A DNA stretch of 64,000 bases from Eucalyptus grandis (lineage: Eukaryota; Streptophyta; Magnoliopsida; Myrtales; Myrtaceae). The notes beneath the pieces were generated by a model. That model searched no databases and had not been told where the DNA came from. It saw only the letters and a program-made list of their open reading frames with translations. Location: assembly GCF_016545825.1 (NCBI RefSeq), contig NC_052621.1, positions 4,302,199 through 4,366,198 of the forward strand, written 5' to 3'. The translations under genes were made by a program, and so were the position numbers. Shown here one piece after another: positions 14,124 through 26,812 of the stretch (its first letter is position 1; each line of letters starts with the position of its first letter).

Positions 14124-16035
14124 TTTTTCCAAACTAGCAGGCCGATACACAATTTCATGTGGCTCTGTATTATTGCACACTGAACGGAGGAATAGTGATG
14201 ATCCAGATGTCACATACAACTGCATCATTTTGGGCCAGGTGGTTGCTTGCAAAGGAATTTTACATTGTACAGGTTTGTGAAATGGTTCACCTTCTAGCAG
14301 GATCAGCACATACAAATGCATCAATTTGGGCTGGGTGGTCACTTGAAATTGGAATTTTGCATTGTACAGGTTTATAAAATAGCTTCACCTTCTAGCGGGA
14401 TCTGCAGTTTTTCTACTCTGTAAGGAACAGGAAAACCATGTATGCTTAATGGCCGTTTCTTGCTGCCTCTTTAATCAGGTAAATTAGTTAAGTACGATAA
14501 TCTTGCGAGGTTTTTCAAAATGTCCCCATAATCTCTTACTGACGTTGCCTGCGCATGGTCTTCCATGTTTTGTCTTTAAACCTCTGTAGAACCTGTCATC
14601 TGGATTCGAGTTTTGGTTTTGGGTTTATCGTTCAACTCACTCTGTAGAAATATCATGTTTGACGTGGATGACGAGTTGAAGGACAAAACTCCTCTTGGAT
14701 ACTCATAATCATCTTTTGTTTCTAGTAGAGCATACATGCATTTGAATAAGAAGCATAGAAGAAAAGAAGATGTCGAGGCAATAAAGGGAAGTTTGTGTTC
14801 TCATCCTGGTACATGAAATCAGGTCCACGACGTGCCCGAGGACACTGATATGCCTCTTCATGAGGGGGAAAAAATATTGTGGGAGGGATGATGAACGTCT
14901 CCCGACCGGGTGTCTCCCGGTAATGCGATTGTTTCAGGATTTGGTTCCCAAAAAGATTGTTTATATAGCTCTAGTTCTAAGTTCTAACTAATTCCACTTG
15001 GTAAAGCTACATTTGCTTTGTGTCCCGGATGATTTTCAGGAATTTGAGGACAAAACTTTCGTGATCGCTTGTTCGAATTGAATTTCACTTATGGTCATTC
15101 ACTCTTTGATTTACATCTAGCTCATAAAATTAGTAGGGTGATTCATGAACTCAGCAGCTTTTTACTAAAATTGATTCTCGTTTATTGAACGAAAAGAAAA
15201 TTGTGACACACATTCAGATCCAACCAAGTTTCCTATTTCATAAATTTTCGCTTTCATTTCATATAAACAGAAAAACTAATGAAATCCCGACAATGGAGTG
15301 TTAGGGGTGAGCATCATTTCCGAAGTAGAATCAAATCAGTGGAAATCTATTCAATTCTAGATTCTAAGGTTCACGGGATTGTAGGTTCCAAGTTTTGAAT
15401 ATTGAGAAACTTGTTTTGATGAGAAAATTTCAAGTTATAGGTTAGTGGAACATAAAACCTAAAATTCGAAATAAGTTTGTGTTTTTCTTGATTTATGATT
15501 TTCGTATGATCCTACAATATTCCATGACGTTTGATGATACGTGTATAATTTGAGACTATTAATTTGAGTTTCCATTTCATGACTAATGTTTCACAATTTT
15601 TGTGTATCTAAATATAAATTATAGATAGTGTATTGTAATTGTAATTAATGATTATTAAATGTGATAATTTACTATAATCGTTTAATTATTAATAAAGGTA
15701 AAACTTAAATAGACCTGGAACTTGTAATAAGGTAGGTTCTAGATTTTAAGGTATATAGAGTATATTTCAAGTTTCAAAAATGAGGAATTTATTCCAACAG
15801 ATAAGTTTTTTAGGTTCCAGGCGGAATTTGTATAGAATCTGAAACTGCTCACTCCTATGTATAGCCCTTGGAGTGCAATGACCCAAAACATGACCAAATG
15901 TGTGTGCTCTATCGACAAAAATTTCTAGCTGTGCTCGCAACATCATAGTCGTAATGAATGCACCGGTACATGCTGCAAACCAACAATAAAACGGTGCAAT
16001 TTAATGGCGTTGGTGGAGTCAATAAAATCTAAATT
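14124..16035. other. Convergent 3' intergenic region between invertase (+) and phosphatase (-)
   Basis: The two genes face tail to tail. The first few hundred bases are the probable invertase 3' UTR, including a 2-copy tandem repeat. Positions about 15300-15850 are AT-rich with no coding signal. No RNA gene or transposon with clear ends was seen. Confidence 0.4.
14200..14398 (+). repeat. Two-copy ~100-bp tandem repeat in the invertase 3' UTR region
   Basis: Unit 1 (14200-14300) and unit 2 (14301-14398) share ACATACAA-TGCATCA-TTTGGGC, GGTGGT, GGAATTTT, CATTGTACAGGTTT and TTCACCTTCTAGC in the same order. They differ by scattered substitutions and small indels. The repeat starts 77 bases after the stop codon, so it is probably transcribed. 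Confidence 0.85.
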
Positions 16036-19000
16036 TTAATTTTGACTTTTCTCGGCCAAAATGCTGTCCAACAATGACTCGCAAGCGTCGTCCAGCAAAT
16101 CGAGCACCTGCAATGAGAACGAAAACATCTTAGTCTCCTTCTGCCTCGCATACCGTGCAACGTAAGGACAACTAGATGAAAAATGCGATGCAGTGAACCA
16201 ACATTATAATGTCAAGGAAAAGACAAAACAGATGGTGATGTCTCAGACAAGATTAGCCCATATTGTCAGCAAGACAAGCACATGAAGAAAGCCATGGCAG
16301 TGTAGAAACGAAGACAAACGGCTATTAATCAGAAAGGACACAGAACTGTAGAATTAGAAAGTATGCTCTGTTGAGGGAGTTAGGGGTGTGCAACGGGAAC
16401 CGCCCGAACCAAGAACCGGCCGGACCGGACCGAACCGGCCGGTTTTGGGCGGTTCCCACGGTCGGCATCCGGTCCGGTTCCTAATCTGGAACCCGGTGGC
16501 GGTCGGTCGGTTCCCGGTTCTAAGGTGGGAACCGGGACCGAACCCGGACCGACCGGACCGAAACAAGTTTTTTATATATAATTTATATACATAAAATTAA
16601 TAAAATATATAAACATGATAACTTATTGCAACTAAATTTGCAATTTGAGGTAGCATCATCTTATGTGGTCAAGAGACCATTAAAACTATTTTCATTACTC
16701 TTTTCTTTATAGAAAAAAATCTCCTTGTTAGTTTTTGTTGGAAATATGATTTGTTTTTTTATTCTAATTATCTAAATATGGTTAATTGATTCTATGAATC
16801 CGTGAGATTGGATATTAGGACAGTAGTATAGGAAACAACATATTTTGTATATTCCTTCCTATCGTACTCTTTTCTTGTATTATTAATAGGTGTGTAATAC
16901 ATGTACAAACACAGCAATACACAATACAGAAAATTCCTCCAATTCCTTCTTTGTTTTTGTCAATTTTCTTTCTCATTTTCTATCAGTTTCATCTTCTACT
17001 TGATGTGGGACTAAGGTTTCAAGAGACCCACAAGGCACTTCAAGCCTTCAAGAGTCCCACATTGACTAAACATTTAAAGAGCAGAGATTGTATATAAAAT
17101 CTAAGCCATGCATAACTTTTAGCCAAATTATTCACGGCTTTCATGATTAAAGTTAAGTATGAAACACACGAAGTTTGAATCACATTTGAATGTTTTGCAC
17201 GTGGAAACATGTGTGATTAGTTTTGTTAAATTGTTCGAGAACCGAATTGGATTGATCGGTTCGGAGCGCGGTCACTCTTTAGTGCAAAAAAGTAGAGCCG
17301 ATTTTGTTGGACCGGACTGGACCGGACCGGAACCGATGGTCGGTCCGGTTCCCGGTCCTAGGGACCAAACGGTCCGGTCCACGGTTTGCAATTTTGGGAA
17401 CGGTGCTCCGGTCGGTTCCCGGTTCCAAGGTGGAACCAGACCGAACCGGAACCGATCACCCCTAGAGGGAGTTGTCTTTCGAAAAGTATTCTCATGGTTA
17501 ACTGTGGTAAAGGTCCTGCTCAGAGAAATTGGAGTTAACGTCACTTCCAAACTGAAATTTAATTAAAGAAACCTAGCCACCCGATTGCCACATTACTCCT
17601 CCAGTAGGCACTTCATATTTGCCTATTCCTCCATATGCCATCGTGGTTTTGTTCACTCAGAACTCCAATACAATCCCTATTACTTGACCCCCATTCATCC
17701 CATCTCATGCCCGGCACCTCTAGATCATGGTAATTAACACCAAAAGAATACCAAATCCCTGCTGCCTCTAGAAAAAGTGTCTTGAACCTATCTATATGGG
17801 CTGGCTAAAGTAGTGCCAGTTAGTAAACTACAGTGTTAAGAGAAAACTCCGTGGTTAGGAATGAGTTTTCTATTCCTTTTTAACTTGGGATGGCTGAATT
17901 TTGCAGCAAGAGACTACCCTAAATCTCGCTACTATCCCTCCTTTTCTCTATCTTACGTGTCTGGCCTACCTTCAAGCCAGGCAAAAACTAGGTCAAGATT
18001 GTGGAGATAATTGCAGAATCAGAAAGCATAATCGCCTTCTCTGTTATTTACCAAAATAGAATGATTCTACCAATAAGCAATGTCCCACCAACTGATTTTC
18101 TTAAATTAACCTTTCCAGCTTAACTTTCATAAAACAAATGCTTAACTACCTACAAAGGCCAAGTGACTTGAAGATTTCAACTTCTGCTCTGTAAGTCAAA
18201 TGGCTTCAAACTTGGACAAATGCTGTCAGCCAACTAGATACCCAAATAAGCTACTTCCAAGACACACGCAAGCCCATTTCTCACAATCATATGAAGCTTG
18301 AGATACCTAGGAACTTCAGTGTGATTGTTTGTAATCATAAAACAGAATACAGAGGTACGTATTAGACTATTCTTTTCATGCTCCACCACAAGTTTTTATA
18401 AGATTGATCAGAAATTACACTACAGGAGATAAATGTTACTGATCAGAGATGACACTCCATGAGAGAGATATTATTACCTTCTCAAAACCCTGGGGTCCAC
18501 CATAGTAAGGATCTGGTACTTCGCTTTCATCGTGCTTCTTGCAATATGAACACATTAACTTAACCTGGAAAAGCCATCACCAAAAGTTGAGAAAACACCC
18601 ACAACAGGGCACATCTATTCCCCCAAAACCCCATATTTACCTTCTTGTGCGCGTCTTCAGGTAAGGTCTCCCTAAATTTCCACCTATTGAAGGCTTCCAA
18701 TATATCCTCTGACAAACACGAACCCCACATTATGCTTGAGACCATACACAGGACAATCAAAAGAAGCATAGAGTGTTCCAAACTGAGACAATTAGAATTT
18801 CGCAAAACCTCGCAACTAAACTAAGTTGAAGTACCTCTGTTTTGCTTATCCATCGCGAGGATAAGATCAAAATCCCTAAAATCAGCTGCCCTTATCGGCC
18901 TCGATGTAGACGTGATCTCAACACCGCGACTCTTAGCTGCCGTTCTCATTCTCGGATCAGCGAGATTGCCCTACACAGACAACACGAAAGATCGACATAC

Positions 19001-19379
19001 ATCAACAGCACAGCACAGGACAGCACGACACAACATATAATCCCGCAACAATCCCGTTCGGATGCCAAAAGGAACGAAGCACGCCGACGAACAACTACGA
19101 AAATGCAGACGATCGTACTCGACATCACGGCCTGTTCACTCAACCGACCTCGTGGTAATCGATGGTGCCGGCGGAATCGATGTTGAAGGCGGAATCGAGC
19201 CCTCTCTTCTTCACCAAGTCCCGGAACACGCCCTCCGCGGCGGGGCTCCGGCAGATGTTGCCGAGGCACACGAAGAGCACGGAGAAGGGCTTCTCCGCCG
19301 CCGCCTCCGCCGCCGCGCTCCCCGCCGCGGACGGCGGCGTCGGAGGAGGAGGAGGAGAGGACGGCGACGGCGACGACAT
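16036..19379 (-). CDS. Low-molecular-weight protein tyrosine phosphatase
   Basis: Cysteine-based phosphatase that removes phosphate from phosphotyrosine or small substrates. Exons on the minus strand: 19379-19149, 18970-18835, 18708-18641, 18564-18478, 16107-16036. GT-AG throughout; they sum to 198 codons (197 aa). The P-loop signature C-X5-R-S is seen as VCLGNICRSPAAEG (Cys38, Arg44), and the catalytic acid is Asp163 in PDPYYGG. The core matches the plant homologue (Arabidopsis At3g44620 type). The first ~29 residues are Ser/Pro/Ala-rich and could be a weak plastid-targeting segment. The frame stays open upstream to a Met near 19572, but a TATA-like box at 19524-19531 lies between, so I chose the Met at 19379. 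Intron 4 is 2.37 kb, unusually long for this gene because it holds a hAT-type element. Confidence 0.92.
16381..17464. mobile_element. Non-autonomous hAT-type element in the phosphatase gene's intron 4
   Basis: The ends are exact 8-bp inverted repeats, TAGGGGTG at the left and CACCCCTA at the right. An identical 8-bp target duplication GAGGGAGT flanks them (16373-16380 and 17465-17472). An 8-bp TSD with TAGGG-type ends is the hAT hallmark. Both subterminal regions (about 16390-16565 and 17280-17455) are dense in short CCGG/GGTTC/GGACC repeats in both orientations, while the 700-bp centre is AT-rich. There is no transposase, so it depends on an autonomous relative. The exact TSD suggests it is fairly young. 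Confidence 0.88.
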
Positions 19380-19523
19380 CGGGGAGCGGGTCGAAGGAGG
19401 ATCGGGACGGCGACCGAGCCCTGGGTTCGAGCTCCGGAGGGAAGAGGAGCGGCGCGCGGGCGGAGGAGAGAGAGGGAGAAATGGGGAGCGGAGGGAGGGA
19501 GAGGGGGCGGAGGGGCAGAAGGG

Positions 19524-19531
19524 TAAATATA
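19524..19531 (-). promoter_or_regulatory. TATA-like box of the phosphatase gene
   Basis: On the minus strand TATATTTA stands in an otherwise GC-rich region, 145-152 bases upstream of the chosen start codon at 19379. It argues for the short N-terminus rather than the upstream Met near 19572. Position and motif only; the transcription start is not known. Confidence 0.4.
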
Positions 19532-20949
19532 GGGGCGTTGCCGCTCGGACACTGTGCAAGCGCAACGGCCTCATCTCTCTCCTCTCTCTCCCCACCTGTA
19601 ACCGTCGAGGGATTTGGATACTGCTGGGATAAAAGAAAGAAAGAGAGCTCGCGGGATGCACGTGGATTCTAATTTTCATTTTTTTTTTTTTTTTTTTGGA
19701 TTATTCTATTTTTATTTAACCTAATTTTCTTTATAAAAACATAGGTACCAAAAAAAAAAATCTCAAATTGGTACATCATTAACAAATTTATAACAAATTT
19801 ATCTTTTTACCACCAAAGCTTTAAGTAGGTACACTTTTGATAAATTTGCTCTTAAATTAACTTTTTGACCACCAAAAAAGCCCGGACTAGTACATTTATG
19901 ACGATTTTATCCTCTATTAAATTCCGTTAAATTAAATTAATACCACAAAAAATTTCAAATTATTTTAACCCTAAACCGATACATCACATACTATCTAACT
20001 TAATAATTTGATTATAAAATTTAATGAAAACTAATGAAAATTAAATTTATCACAAGTGTATCGATTTAGAGTTTTTAATAGTAAATAAATTATTTTTGAT
20101 AAATTTGTCACATGTATATCAATTTAAAATTTTGTTTATGATGTTAACCCTTAAAAAACACCAATTTAGCTCTATTCTCAATTTTGATCCAAATTCTTTT
20201 TCTTTATCTTGTAAAAAGACATCAACTTTAACTTAATCCCCAATTTTGGCCCAAATTTTACTTTTTCTTATCAGGATAAGTGCAGTAAAAGTTCTAAAAT
20301 TTGTTACGAAAATATGATTTGAGTTATGAAATATTAAAAAAAACCATTAAGTCTTAAAACTTGTTACAAAGTACAATCAAATCTTAAAATTTGTCATTAA
20401 AATGCAATTAAGTCATAAAAAAACATATTTTACCTGAAGACTTTATTGAACCATCTTGACAAATTTGAAGATTTGATTACACTTTTTAAAAATTCAAAAA
20501 CTCAATTCAACTTTTATTATAAATTTCAAGACTTAATTACACTTTTTAAAAATTTTAAGATTTAATTGTATTTCGTGACAAGTTTAAGAGTTTCAATGCA
20601 CTCATCCCTCTGTCATAAAAGTTATCGGCTTTCAATCGATACTCGAATTTGAAAATGAAAGAAGAGACTTCGAAATGGTAAAAGAAACGTGTGAGCATAG
20701 ATCTTCGGTTCTCTCGCAAAATTATATTATTTCTAAGCAGCGACTGAAACCCCCTTTCCTTGTATCTTAGGTTGTACTGTCAGTCCTAGTTTACAGTACT
20801 TGTGGATGACAAAATTCCCCAGATCTCTCCTACATGATATATACAATAGATCCTACATATATGTAAGTTACAGAAATCAATCTTAAAACTGGAAAGAACA
20901 TGCAAAAAATCTTCTTTCCCGCGCAAAGAACCGGTTCCGAAACAAAGGC
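19532..20949. other. AT-rich intergenic DNA with low-complexity repeats
   Basis: Lies between the phosphatase promoter and the 3' end of the KIPK-like gene. From about 19680 it is dominated by degenerate phrases such as AAATTTGTCACA-GTGTATC and AATTAAGTC-TAAAA, which recur at about 27300-27400 and 30770-31240 and so look like a dispersed AT-rich repeat family. No coding gene is visible. The last ~250 bases are probably the kinase 3' UTR. Confidence 0.4.
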
Positions 20950-23900
20950 CTAAAACACCTCGAATTCCATTTGCTCCTCTATGTTCTGAAAATCCTTACA
21001 TTTCGCCACATCCGTCTGGGTAGAATTCGCGCTGACGCCGACGTCAAAGTACCTCGGCAGCTCAGGGGGAACCGCGCAGCGGATCAGCGCCCAGTTAAGG
21101 CCTTCGAAGAAGGGGTGGTGCTTGATCTCTGCAGCCCCTTTGGCAGATCCCAATCGGTTTTCTGGATCCTTTATCAGGAGCCCTCTGATCAAGTCTCTGG
21201 CGTGGTAACTCACGACCGGGCTACTCGGAAACTTGAGGCTTCTAGAGACGACGTTGGTCAATGTTTCCTCGTTTCCAGGACCTTTGAAGGGTGTCTTGCC
21301 ATATAACAGTTCGAACAGAAATATCCCGTACGTCCACCAATCAACAGCGCTTCCATGACCCTCGCCTTTGATAATTTCAGGAGCGAGGTACTCGTGGGTC
21401 CCGACAAAGGAGTTGGATCTGGCACTGGTCGGCTCCACCACAAGCTGCGGCAGGGGGCTGACCTGAGCCGCCAGATCAGACTTCATTTTCCGACCTTTCG
21501 TGGCGATTGATAGAAGTCTAGGAGTGAAGCATGGCACTTGAAAGGATGGGTGGAGGCAGAAAGGGTCGATGCAGCTAGATTCCGTGCATGGACTAGATGT
21601 CTTTCTCGTGGGCTCTGGGTCGGGTGACGATGAAGTCACCACTGTTGGAATTACAGCACATCGGAGGGATAAGTCGAAGTCCGAGAGCATGATGTGACCA
21701 TCTTCCCGGACCAGTATGTTCTCTGGTTTTAGGTCTCTGTACACTACTCCAAGCATGTGCAGGTACTCCAGTGCAAGGAGAATTTCAGCAACATAAAACC
21801 TGCATTCCTGTTATGTTAGATGTATATCATGAAAATGCTCTCAAGCTCCCCTCCATGAAGAGGAACAAAAGGGAAAAAGAAAAATAAAGCTGAGACCCGA
21901 TGAATCAAGATCTTTGAGCATATAAAGCAACTTGCTAAGACCACCTCCTTTTTTCCTTCAATAGCTTGTTTACTTATTAAGACCATGTTATTGCTACTTC
22001 GAGTTCACTTTCATGGCTTCTCATTTCTCATAGAATGCCTTGCTGATCTACTCTATCATGTGCTGTGGCATCTCAATTCAGTGTTCTAACATTGCCAAAA
22101 GAACAAAGGTGGTGAAAATTGATTAGCAGTCAAAGATGACAAAGTTATCTTAACATAGTCTACCAAGTCGGTCCAAACCATTAAGAGACCACCCAGCTGT
22201 GAAGCATCCTCAGGAAAATCACAGTGAAATGTCTACCCAGCATAATCAAGAAGGAACTACTTGGGTTTCCCATACGCTGATCGACAAAGATACACACTTT
22301 TCATTCCAGAGCACAGCAAGACCTTCTCAGTTAACCATGCATAGTTTTTCCAAAATTTTTCACCCATTCCTCCAATTTCACTTTTATCTGTTTGGCATAT
22401 GACCAATAATAATTCAGTTTCCTATATGAGATTGAAAGATCTGATAATTTCTTCGAAAAGCTGAAACAACTCCAGTGATACCACTATAGCATTTAAAAGA
22501 GTTCCTAATGCAGCTTCAAAGGCATCATCTGCGACTAGGTGGACACAGAACCATGATTCATCCAACATTCCAAACAAAAAGAGGCCGTCCCACATACGAC
22601 ATGAACAATGTCAATACATCTGTTACCTAACCAGCTGAAATTCATGCTTCACATCAACAAATCGGCCACCAATTGCATCAATAGTTCAATCAAGATCCAT
22701 CCTCCAGAAAGTAGACTAAATAAAGACATAACAATAACTTATAGGCGTAGTCCTGTTGAAATAATGATTAATTACGTGAGACATTCAAGTCCTATGCTAA
22801 AACAAGGAAATCCCCCCTTAAAAGGCAAACACATGCACACCCAAAAGAGTGAAAGATTATACGCAGAATAGGGTTGGGCTCATGCTGTTAGTTAAACTGT
22901 CAGGTAAAAGGCATCTTTCAATTGGCACAGCTACAAGTAGGCAATGTCAAAAGCATCCATTAAATGACAGAATTGGATTCAATGGAACCTAAACTGATAT
23001 ATTTTCCGAAGTACAAGAGAAAATCAGATTAAGATTAACATCTGTATTCCTCGTATTGATTCACTGGAAGCAAAGAAAAATGATGGCAGATTAAGAAAGG
23101 TGCATGCGTACTAGTGCTTAATGACTCAGCTACAGCTGTTGCTTGAACTCTGATGCTATATAAATGCAATTGGCATTTGGACAAAAAGAACAAAGCATTT
23201 CCCCAGCCAGGGATGAGAACCAGAAGCACCTGAACAACGCTACTAGAGAAAAGGCCAAATTGAAGCAGATTGATTTTGAAAAAGACTGATGCTATAAATC
23301 ACGCCACAAAAGCTCATGAAATAACAGAATTTATACCAACCTCGCTGCTTGTTCAGAGAAACTCCTTGTCGGTTGTTTCTGCCGCAGAACATGCAAATCA
23401 CCACCCGGGCAATACTCCATGACTAAACACGAGAGTTTTTCTGTTGAGAAGTGGGAATACAGTGTAGGCAGAAATGGATGATCCAGCATTTGCATTATTT
23501 CTTTCTCAGTCTGGGCCCTAGCCATTTTCTTCCTCTTTACCAAGAACTCGAGGTCCATCACTTTCAGTGCAAAGAGGCAGTTAGTACTCGTCAATTCAGC
23601 AAGATAAACAATTCCAATATCTCCACAGCCTAGCTTCTTAAGCAGTTTGAAGTGTTTCAAGTTTATGCTTCCACTCTGCATCTGAACAGACCGAATCGCT
23701 TCCCACCTTGAGTCTTTCGACATATGAGGCCTGCTCCCACACCGATTGGACCCACTAAGATTACTTGTTTCACTAATGCTAGTGCTACACCTGTAGTCCC
23801 CAATGCTACTTTTTGAGCTCTGAGAGAATTCACCTTTCTCTCTTGATCTGAAAACTTCATCAGCTTTATTATCCAGAGATTTAATTCTGCTACTGCAGGT

Positions 23901-25091
23901 CAATGTAGACTCTATGTTGCTAGAACCAGTATCAGCAGAACTTGTATTCATTTCAGTCCTCTTATCTGTGGTACCTGAATCAGGAAAATCCTTTTCAACT
24001 TCTTTCCCCTCACCATTGGGAATACAATTCTTTTCTATAATATCCGTGCGAGGACCCAAAACACCACCTAATTTCTGAGTACAGGGACTAGAACTGCAGG
24101 AAGCAGAAGTTGATTCGTGTTTTACTTTCTTCTTCATGAAGTTTTTGTTCCCGAAGACTGGCATAACAAAACATGGATTGTTGATACTGGATTTATTTCC
24201 CCTCTTACTGGCGGAAGGGGCCAAAGGGCTAGATAAATTAGATGTAGCATCTAAATTTCCCTTTTGTCCATTGCTCTGGGTCAGTTTTGCTGGTGGAAGT
24301 TTAACTTGGGTGGCATCTTGTAGATCATTAAATGCGAGTTTTTCACCACTATCAAAAAGAGATGAAGGTTCCACAGATTTGACCTTTCCAACTTCTGTAT
24401 TCACTTCCACACCAGAAGATTTTGTTTCCAAAGGACAAATTTTATCTACCAAGGAAGATTTTCTGATTGTCAACTGCGGTACCTTTGCTTTGACAGATGA
24501 AGAAGGATGAGCCTCATGATGACTTGAGTCTGTGGATGGTATCTGAATGGACTCGGACACTCCCTTAGAAGTATTTGAACTGATACCTTCAGATACAAGG
24601 GAAATTTCTAACACCTTCCCTTCGCCTTCATTTAAAGGAAGGCCAGATCCATTGGCCTCAACGACCACTGCCCTATACAACCTTTTAATAGTTCCAGCTT
24701 CTGACAAGGTTGGAGAATTAATTGGCTTTGACAGTCGCTTCATAGCTGCCATTTCTGAAGCTTGAGAGATGCATAATCCCCTCAGAGCCTGCTTCAAACT
24801 CAACGGCTCTGATATTCCAATACTTGACGCTGGTGATGCACCACCTCGCATGGGTCTCTTTGAAGCATTTTTCCGTAAAGACTCTCTGCCAGCTTCATTC
24901 AATAGCCCAGAACTCCTAGATGAATTTCGGACGTTAAGCGATTCAAAGAGGCGATTGATATCATCCTCAAGTGAAGATTTGTTCGACAAATTTTGCAGGC
25001 AACTATTTCCACCTTTCTCGTCCTGTTTACACATGGAACCGAATTCTTCTGCTGACTCAACAATTTCACAAGTACTCGAAACTGTGGCCAT
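20950..25091 (-). CDS. KIPK: KIPK-like AGCVIII serine/threonine protein kinase
   Basis: Plant AGC kinase of the KCBP-interacting protein kinase group; Arabidopsis relatives bind a kinesin-like calmodulin-binding protein and PERK receptor kinases and affect root growth. Minus-strand exons: 25091-23341 and 21799-20950, 867 codons (866 aa). The long N-terminus (~480 aa) is Ser-rich and contains the family block [24 protein letters not shown]. The kinase domain has the Gly loop LGCGDIG (~488), the ATP-binding Lys in FALKVMD (~510), YRDLKPEN, and the plant-specific DFD in place of DFG (LSDFDLSL). A Ser/Pro-rich insertion follows before GTHEYLAPE. The C-terminus ends in FEVF, an FxxF PDK1-docking motif. 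The intron splits AR/FY, the same position as in the AGC1-12-like kinase downstream. The first ATG is at 25091; the frame extends upstream only through a non-ATG codon. Assignment to KIPK versus KIPK-like paralogues is less certain. Confidence 0.9.
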
Positions 25092-26498
25092 CCCCAATGA
25101 ACTCTTGAGCTAAAGAGGAAGATTCAGCCTCCAAATGTACACTGATGGCTAACCCAATTCTGAAGAATCACTTTGGAGATGGGTAAGTGCAGCAACCAGG
25201 AAAAGAAGAACTTCAGAATCCTCTCCAATCATAACGATTCCCTCATTTATATGGTCAGATAGAATTGCCCTCAAAATTTTAGCATGACACATCAGATCCT
25301 GCATTCAATACAAATTTCACAGATGTAAAGTCTTGGTGAGCATTAAGATACAGATGAAATGATGAAGGTACCATTTTATGTCACTCCTTCGCATTTCATT
25401 TTCTCTCTAGTGAAAAGTAAAAACCACACAAACGTGAGAGGTAAAAATTGCCAAAACCCATAGAAATGCCAATTAAAGATCACAAAACACATAATTTTTA
25501 GTAATCAGTCACATACTTTTTAGTACATCGGACATTCTTTTGATCGCCTGGCTTCTCTCACTCGACAGCTGTAATCAAGCGACCGATTTCATTACTAGGA
25601 GCTCAGTATGAACATAAGACCGCATATGCAGAAGTGAATGTCAAAGGCCGTCAGTTCAATTCACGTCTCCCTGAACAACAGCTAAAGGTTAGTAAGCATT
25701 ATGGTCCGTCCTTCAGAAGCTATCAAGCACATGAAGTTTCGTCAAAATTGGACACATCAGCACTCAGCAGGCGTGTCAAGATGTCCAAACCAAGAAGAAG
25801 CGGTCAATCAACGAATTGATCGTAAACCAGTCCATAGTTTTGGATCAACAATGATTCCCAGAGAAGAAGCAAACAGCAAAGTTAAAACAAACAGGGCTAC
25901 AGTATCAATCAGTTAAAACCCGCGATGGAACCAGCCAACACGATGTTTCTTGTCCCCTTTCCTTCCAAGATTCTCAGTAAGTCAACATCGGTTCCATTAT
26001 TTAAAAGCGAACGAAACTGCTCAGCGTCCTAACTCCACGACGCGGACGCGCGAATCAATCAACCTCGCCACTCCGAAAGAAAGTTCACAAAGATTCCGCC
26101 GATCTGCTCGCCAAACGAACAAAAGGAAAAAAGCAATCCCAACTCACCCACCCACCCACCACGACCCTTCTAGTTGAACAAGACAAGACACGTCGGAGTC
26201 ACTCGCTCTCGGATTAAGAATCAGAACCCGACCAGCGGAGCGAAACGAAAAGACCGCGCGAAACGAACGCAAGCAGACACGCCCGCCCACGGAATCAAAG
26301 AAGAACTCTCCCACACGACTCGATTCCAACTACATCCATCCGCAAGAAGACGCGCGACGCTAAAGACCCAGAACCCAAAACCAAGACCAAGACCCAAGAA
26401 AACAAAAAGGGCAGTCTGAGCTCACCTCGGGCAACGTCGGGACGACCCCGGCTGAGCCAGCCAGCGAGCGGCTGAGCAAGCGAGCGAGCGACGGCCAC

Positions 26499-26685
26499 AG
26501 AGAGAGAGAGAGTAAGAGCGAGAGAGAGAGAGAGAGAGAGAGGAAAATATTTCAAATGAAAGAAGGAAATTAGGTGGAGGAGTATGATGAGGGAGCTAGG
26601 TGAGGGGGACACGGAAGAGAGAAGGGGGAAAGTGAATGAAGAAAGAGAAAGCAAAAAGGTTGAGAGAGAGAGAGAGAGAGAGAGG
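26499..26685. repeat. (GA)n/(CT)n microsatellites in the KIPK leader
   Basis: GA runs at about 26499-26512, 26519-26542 and 26662-26684 on the plus strand, so CT runs in the sense direction of the kinase gene. CT-rich leaders are typical of plant 5' UTRs. Confidence 0.9.
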
Positions 26686-26788
26686 GAGGGACTGAAATCA
26701 CGAGAAGTATCGCCCTTTCGTAGCTGTAGTAGCTCGAGTAGCTCGAGCGAGCTCGCCCCGCGACGGAGCGAGCGAGCTCGCCTCGCGA

Positions 26789-26812
26789 ATGATGATGATG
26801 ATGATGATGATG
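26789..26812. repeat. (ATG)8 microsatellite
   Basis: Eight perfect ATG units on the plus strand (CAT in the sense direction of the kinase gene), next to a short palindromic GAGCGAGCTCGC cluster. In the sense direction this adds no upstream ATG codons. Confidence 0.95.

Noticed and set aside
13791..14342. 183-codon open frame on the minus strand
   Set aside because: It lies opposite the last invertase exon and the tandem repeat. Its translation shows no recognisable domain and is explained by the sense gene.
16354..16594. Short open frames on both strands in CCGG-rich DNA
   Set aside because: They fall in the subterminal repeats of the hAT-type element and simply translate the repeats.
16736..16970. 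Possible short LTR (TGTTGGAAATATG start) nested in the hAT-type element
   Set aside because: No matching 5-bp target duplication or clear CA end was found, so it stays within the element's interior.
19062..19632. Arg/Gly-rich plus-strand open frames
   Set aside because: They are antisense to phosphatase exon 1 and its GC-rich leader; low complexity and no domain.
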